From JACDAN01 sp963802375 (GTDB taxonomy: Bacteria > Actinomycetota > Thermoleophilia > Gaiellales > Gaiellaceae): a DNA stretch of 64,000 nucleotides. This document shows positions 58,363 to 64,000 of this stretch, in pieces; the first letter of the stretch is position 1; each line of letters begins with the position of its first letter. The stretch covers positions 53,040-117,039 of the forward strand of contig CAWDIJ010000011.1 in the NCBI GenBank assembly GCA_963802375.1. The letters run 5' to 3'. A program made the position numbers and the translations under genes. The notes beneath the pieces are model-generated. The model saw nothing but the letters and a program-made list of their open reading frames with translations. It was not told where the DNA came from and made no database searches.

Positions 58363-58952
58363 TAGACCTCCCGGCGGCCCGAGAGCGCCCGGCCGAGCGT
58401 CACCTCGTCCGCGTACTCGAGGTCGCCGCCGACGGGGAGACCGCTCGCGAGGCGTGTGACCCGCACGCGGCCGCGAAGCCGGTCGGCGATGAAGGACGCC
58501 GTCGCCTCGCCGGTCGTGTTCGGGTTCGTAGCCAGGACGACCTCGACGACGCCGTCGGAGTCCACGCGGCGGAAGAGCTCGTCGATCCGCAGATCCTCGG
58601 GATCGACGCCGTCGAGCGGCGACAGGGCTCCGCCGAGCACGTGGTAGAGGCCGCGGTACTCGTGCGTCCGCTCCAGGGACATGACGTCCGCCGGCTGCTC
58701 GACGACACAGATGATTGCCCGGTCGCGCCTGGCGTCGCGGCAGATCTCGCAGGTCTCGTCCTCGGTCCAGTTCCCGCACTCGTCGCAGAACCGCACGCGC
58801 TCCTTGGCCTCCTGGAGCGCACCCGCGAGCGCGAGCGCCTCGTCCGTCGGCGTCCGGAGGAGGTGGAATGCGAGCCGGTGCGCAGTCCGGGCGCCCACGC
58901 CCGGAAGCCGCGTCAACTGCGCGACGAGATTCTCGATCGCCGGGCTGAGCAC
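58362..58952 (-). CDS. recR: Recombination protein RecR
   Basis: 196 residues. Helix-hairpin-helix LTRLPGVGARTAHRLAFHLL, four-Cys zinc finger CDECGNWTEDETCEIC, Toprim region (CVVEQPADVMSLERTHEYRG) and C-terminal Walker-like part. Functions with RecF/RecO in gap repair. In most genomes recR directly follows dnaX-ybaB; here about 2.8 kb of other genes separate it from ybaB. Confidence 0.95.
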   Translation of the reverse strand: MLSPAIENLVAQLTRLPGVGARTAHRLAFHLLRTPTDEALALAGALQEAKERVRFCDECGNWTEDETCEICRDARRDRAIICVVEQPADVMSLERTHEYRGLYHVLGGALSPLDGVDPEDLRIDELFRRVDSDGVVEVVLATNPNTTGEATASFIADRLRGRVRVTRLASGLPVGGDLEYADEVTLGRALSGRREV

Positions 58953-59062
58953 GCGGCCATTGTGCCTGTCCGGATCGGACCCGATAGGGCCGAAAAGTGT
59001 TGCCGGCTGTCCCTGGGCGGAGTAGCCTGGACTTAACTGCGGGCCGGACGTAACCCCCCGTC

Positions 59063-59248
59063 ATGGCCAGCCGACAGCCACACGAAAGCACTCGCCTCAG
59101 CACCGGCGCCGCGTCGGCCGCCCTCGTCTACGTCCCCTGCCCTGCCTGCAGGCGCGGGGTCCAGCTCTCGGAAGACAACCGCGCAACCGGGGACGACGAG
59201 TACGAGTGCCCGAGCTGCGGCGCCCGCCTCGTCGTCTCCGACGCCTAG
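59063..59248 (+). CDS. Small zinc-ribbon protein
   Basis: 61 residues with a C-x2-C...C-x2-C ribbon (CPACRRGVQLS and CPSCGARL). N-terminal half is low-complexity. ATG 59063. Converges with the LuxR-type regulator (5-bp gap). Function unknown; it may be a regulatory or nucleic-acid-binding microprotein. Confidence 0.6.
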   Translation: MASRQPHESTRLSTGAASAALVYVPCPACRRGVQLSEDNRATGDDEYECPSCGARLVVSDA

Positions 59249-59253
59249 ATTCC

Positions 59254-59949
59254 TTACGCCGTCGCCGTGAGCAGTGCCGGGGCGGTTCCGTTTGTCCCGC
59301 GTCGGTCGAGCAGTCCGTGAAGCTGGGCCCACCTGCTCGCCTCGGTCCGGTTCGCGACGTCGAGCTTCCGGTAGATGTTCGACAGGTGGAACTTGACGGT
59401 CTGCTCGGTCACCCAGAGCATCCGGGCGAGCTGGGCGTTGGAGTGCCCCTCGGCCACGAGCCGTAGGATCTCGAGCTCGCGCCGCGTCAGGCCCGGCTCG
59501 TCCGCCGCCTCGGTGATCGCCCCGACCGGCGCCGGCGCAAGGTTGGCACGGCCGGCGAGGTACACCGAATGCGAGAATGCCTGCCGCACCGCTGAGGCGA
59601 GGTCCTCGGGATGCGCCGTCTTGACGACGTACGCCGACGCGCCGGCGACGAGCGCCGCGTCGATGATCTGGGACTCCTGGTGTATCGAGAGCACGATCGG
59701 GCGGACCGACGGCACGGCGGCCCGCGAGCGCTCGATCAGCGCCAGGCCGCTCAGGTCGCCGTTCCCGCCCTCGAGCTCGGTGATCAGGAGGTCCGGGCGG
59801 TGCTCCTCGACCAGCGAGAGTGCCTCGGTCGTGGACGTCGTCTTGCCGACGACGCGAATCGCGATGCGACGAAGAACTTGCTCGACGGCGTCGAGCCACA
59901 TGGGATGGGAGTCACAGATGACTCCGACCTGCTCAGAAGTGCCGTTCAC
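59254..59949 (-). CDS. NarL/FixJ-type regulator with a Glu-substituted receiver
   Basis: 231 residues, GTG 59949. The receiver-like domain (about 1-130) has GVICDSHPMW (acidic pocket) and VVKTA (Lys), but the phosphoacceptor position reads LLITELEGG instead of a D-containing loop: Glu replaces Asp. The HTH (LTRRELEILRLVAEGHSNAQLARMLWVTEQTVKFHLSNIYRKLDV) is intact. Glu may mimic phosphorylation, making it constitutively active. No partner kinase is adjacent. Confidence 0.82.
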   Translation of the reverse strand: MNGTSEQVGVICDSHPMWLDAVEQVLRRIAIRVVGKTTSTTEALSLVEEHRPDLLITELEGGNGDLSGLALIERSRAAVPSVRPIVLSIHQESQIIDAALVAGASAYVVKTAHPEDLASAVRQAFSHSVYLAGRANLAPAPVGAITEAADEPGLTRRELEILRLVAEGHSNAQLARMLWVTEQTVKFHLSNIYRKLDVANRTEASRWAQLHGLLDRRGTNGTAPALLTATA

Positions 59950-60480
59950 CGAAAGGGCCGCCTTTCGTGTCGTGGGGAAACCCGTCGGATGGGTAATAAC
60001 GTACTTCGAGTAGTTTGGGAAGGGTTTTGTCCTAGCAAATGGTCTAGTTTTCGAAGATACCGGCAGGTTTTTCGGCTTTGCGGCGCCCCCAAGGTGTGGG
60101 AAACGCCCTGTTGAGAGCCTGCGGGAGATGGTGGGTCGGGCGCGAACCCTGTTCGCTCACTCGACTTTCGTCGCATGGGATGCGGAGCCGCGCCAGGTTA
60201 CGCTAGACGCTGCGCTGCGGGCTGGCCGCGGCCTGCACCGCGAGGGGCGAGCCAACAGCTCCGCTCCTGGGTAGGCGGGCAGCCCCGGAGACCAAGCGGG
60301 GAGGCCCGCCTACCCGTCAGTGCCTCCGCGTGTTACGGGCGAGAACGCGTCATCGACGCAGCCTGGTGAACGACCTGCTCGCGGCACCGAGGTGTCCCCC
60401 CAAAGGACCAGCGATAGCGCGCGGCAGAAGGCCTCGTTTCTAGCCTTGGAAACGACCCGCCACGTCCTTAGTGTCCGTTC
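59950..60480. other. Non-coding stretch with an AT-rich promoter patch and a strong hairpin
   Basis: About 530 bp without a supported gene. The first 120 bp (59990-60080) are AT-rich for this genome (TAATAACGTACTTCG, GGTTTTGTCC) and probably hold the regulator's promoter. A long hairpin lies at 60269-60315. I see no rRNA, tRNA, RNase P, tmRNA or 6S-like core. Confidence 0.4.
60269..60315. repeat. 47-nt perfect nested hairpin
   Basis: GGGTAGGCGGGC (60269-60280) and GCCCGCCTACCC (60304-60315) are perfectly complementary; inside, CCCCG (60283-60287) pairs with CGGGG (60297-60301), separated by symmetric AG/AG bulges and a 9-nt loop. No T-run follows on either strand, so it is not a simple terminator; an RNA element or protein-binding site is possible. 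Confidence 0.55.
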
Positions 60481-60732
60481 GTGGAACGGGCGAGTCGGAG
60501 GCAGATGGCGCGGCGGAAGCGAGAGGGCACACGGAGCGGCGAGACGCGGACGGCCACCCGACTGCCTGGAGCTGAGACCGGTGAGTCCGCGAGGACGGCG
60601 GTCATGTGGCTAGAGCTGGCGGAGGGTGCCATGCGCGAAGCCCTCGTTGAGCGGCTCGCGCAGGCACACATGAGCGGGGTGCTCCCCGCGGCCCCCATTG
60701 AGGTGCCAAACAGAACGGTCAAGGAAGCGTGA
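60481..60732 (+). CDS. Small basic protein coupled to the Asn-synthetase-like gene
   Basis: 83 residues from GTG 60481. The first 35 residues are highly basic (RRQMARRKREGTRSGE); the rest forms a helix, VMWLELAEGAMREALVERLA, ending in APIEVPNRTVKEA. Its TGA overlaps the GTG start of the next gene (GTGA), so they are likely translated together; internal ATG 60604 would give a 42-residue form. Function unknown; no RiPP or toxin motif is recognisable. Confidence 0.5.
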   Translation: MERASRRQMARRKREGTRSGETRTATRLPGAETGESARTAVMWLELAEGAMREALVERLAQAHMSGVLPAAPIEVPNRTVKEA

Positions 60733-61790
60733 CTCCCCTGCCGCCTGCGGAGTGCGAGCTGACACCGCTAGACGTTGCCTCGGGGCTCGTCTTCGGGTTC
60801 GGTCCACCCGAGCCCGCCCCCAAGGCCGACGACGTCGAAGGAGGCACGCCCCTGGCTGCGCTCGAGCGCGCCATTCTCCCGGCGCTCCTTCGTCCACCCT
60901 GCGTGATGAGCTTCACGGGCGGAAGGGGCTCGTCGCTCGTTCTTGCCGTTGCCGTCCACCTCGCACGAAGCGAAGGGCTGGAGCTGCCCGTCCCGGCAAC
61001 AATCCAAGTGCGTAGCTCGGCGAACGCCGACGAGTTGGCGTCTCAGGAGCGCGTGATCATCCGTCTCGGGCTGACGGAGTGGATCCGATTGCAGGTCGAG
61101 GAAGAGTGCGACCTCGTGGGTCCCATGGCGACGGCTGTTCTCCGCCGCCACGGTTTCCTCTGGCCACCCGACGCGCACCTCTGGACGCCGTTGCTCGAGT
61201 GGGCGTTCGGTGGTTCTCTGCTCACCGGCGTCGGGTACAGCAGGGCAGGTGGTGATGCTCCCGCCTTCGTCTCCAGGGACTTCCGGCCCTTGTCGTGGCT
61301 CTGGCCGTCTGCCAGGCGTGAGGTGCGGACCCTCTGGATGGCGGACTCCGTGCGCCGACGGAGGGCCCAGCGCGACCGCGGATGGTGGTTGAGGCTTCGC
61401 CAGGTCCGTGCTCGGACCGACCTTCTCCGCCGGCTTGGCGCGCCGCGACGGGTCGAGGTGTGCAATCCACTTCTCGACCCAGGAGTCGTCGCGGCTCTCG
61501 CGGCGCAACCGAAGCGCTTTGAGCTCGAGCCCGTGCTCCTGGAGGGTCTACGATCGCCACCGTCCACGCCCACGGCATGGGCTGCCGCGCTCTGGGGAGC
61601 CGCGAGTCGGGAGCTCGCCGCCGGTTGGTGTGGGGAAGATGTCGACCAGGAACTGGTGGACAGCGACGCACTCGCGCGCGACTGGTCGCTCCCACAGCCC
61701 GATCCACGAACGTACCTGCTGCTGCAGTCGATCGCGCTCGCGCGAGAGCGTCGTCTCGCGGGCGATGTCGCGGCTACGGGCCCGATGTAG
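60729..61790 (+). CDS. Asparagine-synthetase-like protein with degenerate PP-loop
   Basis: 353 residues. The region SFTGGRGSSLVLAVAVHLAR corresponds to the PP-loop (SGGxDS) of the Asn_synthase ATP-pyrophosphatase domain, but its Asp is replaced by Gly. Other landmarks fit an amidotransferase-less Asn_synthase family: VPATIQVRSS...DELASQERVI, LVGPMATAVLRRHGFLWPPDAHL; the usual GGDE motif is replaced by VGYSRAGG. It lacks the N-terminal glutaminase domain. Probably ATP-binding-defective or of altered activity. Coupled to the upstream small gene. Confidence 0.65.
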   Translation: MTPLPPAECELTPLDVASGLVFGFGPPEPAPKADDVEGGTPLAALERAILPALLRPPCVMSFTGGRGSSLVLAVAVHLARSEGLELPVPATIQVRSSANADELASQERVIIRLGLTEWIRLQVEEECDLVGPMATAVLRRHGFLWPPDAHLWTPLLEWAFGGSLLTGVGYSRAGGDAPAFVSRDFRPLSWLWPSARREVRTLWMADSVRRRRAQRDRGWWLRLRQVRARTDLLRRLGAPRRVEVCNPLLDPGVVAALAAQPKRFELEPVLLEGLRSPPSTPTAWAAALWGAASRELAAGWCGEDVDQELVDSDALARDWSLPQPDPRTYLLLQSIALARERRLAGDVAATGPM

Positions 61791-61795
61791 GCGAC

Positions 61796-62119
61796 TCAGA
61801 GGCCAGGCAGCCCCAAGCCCCCCGTGAGCCCGCCGAGGCGGGACTGCGCCAGGTCGTTCGCGGCGCGAAGTGCTTCGTTGACGGCGCCGGTGACCATGTC
61901 GGCGAGCAGCTCCGGGTCGTCGGGGTCGATTGCCTCAGGCGCGATCTCGATCCTCTCGATCTCGCCCGAGCCGTTCGCCGTGACCTTGACGGCGCCGCCG
62001 CCCGCGGACGCCTCGACGGTCTGCGTGGCGAGCTCTTCCTGGACGCGGGCCATCTCGGTCTGCATCTGCTGCACCTGCTGCATCATCTTGTTGATGTCCA
62101 TGCCGCCGGGGCCGCTCAT
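61796..62119 (-). CDS. ybaB: YbaB/EbfC nucleoid-associated protein
   Basis: 107 residues, all helical: MNKMMQQVQQMQTEMARVQEELA-like N-terminus, a central ASAGGGAVKVTANGSGEIERIEI and C-terminal helix, the YbaB/EbfC pattern. Binds DNA, dimeric. ATG 62119 overlaps the dnaX stop by 4 bp. dnaX-ybaB are the usual pair; recR, expected next, is 2.8 kb away. Confidence 0.93.
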   Translation of the reverse strand: MSGPGGMDINKMMQQVQQMQTEMARVQEELATQTVEASAGGGAVKVTANGSGEIERIEIAPEAIDPDDPELLADMVTGAVNEALRAANDLAQSRLGGLTGGLGLPGL

Positions 62120-63681
62120 TCGGGCCTCACTTCCCGGGCGTCGAACGTGTGCTTGATCTCCTCCACAAGCTCCTCCTCGCTCAGCGTGCGCTCGCGTTCG
62201 GGTTCGGTTTCCCCCTGCTCCCCGACTTCGAACTCGAGGGCGAACTTTCGGCCCGTCACCTCGTAGAGAGCATCGACGAGCAGCGTGGCGTTCTTCGGCT
62301 CCTCGGCCATCTGGCGGTGGAACGAGGCTGCGGGCGGAAACTCGACGGTCAGTGTGTCGCCGGCGATTCCCGCCGGCTGGGCCTCACGCAGCACGGACGC
62401 CGTGGGCACCGACCGCTCCTCGACCGCCGGGATCACCGAGCGCTGCCAGGCAGCCTTCAGCTGGTCGAGCTCGAGCGGCGGCGGCGCGGGCACTTCCGGC
62501 CGCGGCGCGGGAACCTCCGAGTCGGCGACGGCGACCGTTGCTGGGCCGCGCTGCTCCAGTTGCTCGATCCGGAAGGAGAGCGACTCGCGGTCGAGATCCG
62601 CCCCTGGGCGGGTCACTTTGATCAGCGCGAGCTCGAGCGGAAGCCGGGGATCGCCGCCCTGGCGCATGTCGTCCACGGCGACTGCGAGCAGGTCGCAGAG
62701 CCGGATCACGGTCGGGCCGGGTAGCTGGTTGGCCTGCGCCCGGAGGCGCTCTCGGGTCTCCTCGGTCACCGGCAGCGAGTCCGGCACCTCGCCCATGTGC
62801 TGGACGAGGAGCAGGTGGCGCAGGTGCTCGAGCAGGTCGGTCACGAGCCGGCCGAGGTCCTGGCCCTGCTCGGCGAGATCCTCGAGGAACTGCAACGCGC
62901 CGGCCGTGTCCTTGTCGACCACGAGGTCGCAGAGCCGGAACAGCGCTTCCTCCTCGACGGCGCCGAGGAGCTGGAGCACCGCCTGGACGGTCACTTGGTT
63001 CCCCGTAGCCGCGGCGAGCTGGTCGAGCGTCGACTCGGCGTCCCGGTACGCGCCCCGCGCGCCGCGGGCGACCAGCGCGAGCGCCGCGTCGGGCGCCTCG
63101 ATGCCCTCGGCGTCGGCGATGCGCCGAAGCTTCCGGATCAGGTCGGGCAGTCGCGGGCGTGAGAAGACGAACGTCTGGCAGCGCGACCGGACGGTCGGGA
63201 GCATCTTCGACACGTCGGTCGTGCAGAAGACAAAGACGAGGTGGGGCGGAGGCTCCTCGATCAGCTTCAGCAATGCGTTGAAGGCCGCATCCGTGAGCTG
63301 GTGCGCCTCGTCGAGGATGTAGACCTTGTAGCGACCCTCGACCGGCTGGAGAACGACGCGCTCGCGGATCTCGCGAATGTCGTCGATGCCGCGCTGGGAC
63401 GCGGCGTCCATCTCGATCACGTCCAACGACGTCCCGTTCGCGATCGCGACGCACGAGTGGCAGGTGCCGTCGGGCGTCGTGGTCGGCCCCTGCGCGCAGT
63501 TGAGCGCCTTGGCGAGGATGCGCGCCAGCGAGGTCTTCCCGGTCCCGCGCGGCCCGGCGAACAGGTACGCCTGCCGGATCTGGTCGGTCTCGATCGCGTT
63601 GCGCAGCGTCTGGACGACGGCCTCCTGGCCGACGACCTCGTCGAACGTCTGCGGACGATATTTGCGATAGAGCGCGGTCAC
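62116..63681 (-). CDS. dnaX: DNA polymerase III subunits gamma/tau
   Basis: 521-residue clamp-loader ATPase. N-terminal ALYRKYRPQTFDEVVGQEAVV, Walker A FAGPRGTGKTSLARILAKALNC, zinc-binding cysteines (CAQGP...CHSC), Walker B ILDEAHQLTDAAFNALLKLIEEPP. C-terminal tau-like region is Pro/Ala/Glu-rich and lacks clear helical extension. It lies directly downstream of the SRP RNA gene. Confidence 0.95.
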   Translation of the reverse strand: MTALYRKYRPQTFDEVVGQEAVVQTLRNAIETDQIRQAYLFAGPRGTGKTSLARILAKALNCAQGPTTTPDGTCHSCVAIANGTSLDVIEMDAASQRGIDDIREIRERVVLQPVEGRYKVYILDEAHQLTDAAFNALLKLIEEPPPHLVFVFCTTDVSKMLPTVRSRCQTFVFSRPRLPDLIRKLRRIADAEGIEAPDAALALVARGARGAYRDAESTLDQLAAATGNQVTVQAVLQLLGAVEEEALFRLCDLVVDKDTAGALQFLEDLAEQGQDLGRLVTDLLEHLRHLLLVQHMGEVPDSLPVTEETRERLRAQANQLPGPTVIRLCDLLAVAVDDMRQGGDPRLPLELALIKVTRPGADLDRESLSFRIEQLEQRGPATVAVADSEVPAPRPEVPAPPPLELDQLKAAWQRSVIPAVEERSVPTASVLREAQPAGIAGDTLTVEFPPAASFHRQMAEEPKNATLLVDALYEVTGRKFALEFEVGEQGETEPERERTLSEEELVEEIKHTFDAREVRPE

Positions 63682-63723
63682 GACGGGCTCACCCCGATTA
63701 GATCAGACGCGCCCTGTGGATAA

Positions 63724-63998
63724 CCCGGCCGCGCACCTTCCGTTCGTGGGCTCGTTCGAGCCGGTGCAGGGAGTGCTCGCTCGAGTCAGGCTGTCCGCGG
63801 CACCTGCAAGGAACTCCTTAGCGCTGCTTCCTCCCGGACCTGACGCGGTTCGGAGGCTCACAGTGCGCGGGACCTGACCGTCAACGCTCGCACCCGAAGC
63901 CCGTGTCTCGGACGCGACCCCCTCGGGAGGGGATTCAGCCCCGCTAAAGCGGATCGCGGGTTCAGGGAACCGCTAGCTCCCCACCTAGCGCGGCCGGG
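63724..63998 (-). ncRNA. ffs: Signal recognition particle RNA, large bacterial type with Alu domain
   Basis: Minus-strand RNA of about 275 nt. The SRP54-binding core GTCAGGTCCGGGAGGAAGCAGC-type sequence lies at about 63820-63845. The 5' half contains GCTAGGTGGGGAGCTAGCGG, CCCGCGATCCGCT and GAATCCCCTCCCGAGG, matching by memory the Alu domain of B. subtilis scRNA. The 5' end CCCGGCCGCGC (63998-63988) pairs perfectly with the 3' end GCGCGGCCGGG (63734-63724), closing the molecule. Neighbour of dnaX, as in other bacteria. Up to two more bases at the 5' end may reach the window edge. Confidence 0.9.
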
Positions 63999-64000
63999 CA

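Noticed and set aside
60481..61790. Lasso-peptide or other RiPP biosynthesis locus
   Set aside because: No leader with the conserved Thr, no PqqD-like or transglutaminase-like protein, and the Asn_synthase PP-loop is degenerate.
1..64000. CRISPR array, insertion sequence, prophage
   Set aside because: No regular short repeats with spacers, no transposase and no phage structural genes were found; the two Xer-type recombinases look like housekeeping enzymes.

Overview
The window is high-GC DNA with tightly packed genes, many GTG/TTG starts and 1-14 bp stop/start overlaps. I read it as a chromosomal segment of an actinobacterium, probably a deep-branching one of the Thermoleophilia/Gaiellales type (inference). 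Reasons: a CarD regulator; biotin-dependent acyl-CoA carboxylase subunits of the Pcc/Acc type; the order clpC-radA-carD-ispD-ispF-gltX-cysS-rlmB-yacP-sigH, which combines the mycobacterial carD-ispD-ispF-cysS-rlmB order with the Bacillus gltX-cysS-rlmB-yacP-sigH order; and a Bacillus-type large SRP RNA with an Alu domain next to dnaX. No insertion sequence, prophage or CRISPR array is visible.

Layout. 0.3-18.3 kb: the conserved housekeeping string listed above, interrupted by minus-strand accessory genes (FMN 2-hydroxyacid dehydrogenase and two secreted beta-propeller proteins at 2.8-6.1 kb; LuxR regulator, nuclease/phosphatase, MutY and a vanadium-haloperoxidase-like protein at 10.2-14.1 kb). 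18.3-20.1 kb: a B12-binding MerR photoreceptor gene (CarH/LitR type, frameshifted) divergent from a DUF378-fasciclin operon, with five TGTACA-like hexamers in exact 11-bp phase over the -35/-10 elements. 20.1-30.8 kb: tRNA-Thr, M28 peptidase, cystathionine-synthase-like enzyme, acyl-CoA carboxylase genes, a GGDEF/HD-GYP protein with a 30-residue micropeptide upstream, a sucrase/ferredoxin-like protein and a broken JmjC-like cupin. 30.8-51.6 kb: a dispersed but dense set of central-carbon genes (sucC-methyltransferase-sucD, mdh, icd, citrate synthase, frameshifted pckA, and sdhA-sdhB-sdhE of the non-classical class E), mixed with a PDZ-Lon protease, two tandem Xer recombinases and several small zinc-ribbon or membrane proteins. 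51.8-56.2 kb: metallophosphoesterase and a sugar-nucleotide/surface-glycan run (nucleotidyltransferase, DegT aminotransferase, epimerase). 56.2-64 kb: asd-lysC-recR, a 2.8 kb island (pseudo-receiver LuxR regulator, degenerate asparagine-synthetase-like protein), then ybaB-dnaX and the SRP RNA.

Most notable signals: (1) the 11-bp-phased operator beside a CarH-like gene, which predicts B12/light control of a DUF378-fasciclin operon; (2) a 162-163 bp nested palindromic element present twice, each time just upstream of a membrane-anchored protein gene in the same relative orientation, with outer arms that differ in sequence yet stay self-complementary; (3) a glutamyl-tRNA synthetase lacking about 75 residues of the insertion between the HIGH and KMSKS halves; (4) a 30-aa hydrophobic micropeptide with a strong Shine-Dalgarno; (5) a degenerate Asn-synthetase ATPase coupled to a small ORF. 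Three genes (carH, cupin, pckA) carry single-base indels in otherwise well conserved reading frames. I cannot tell true decay from assembly error using sequence alone.
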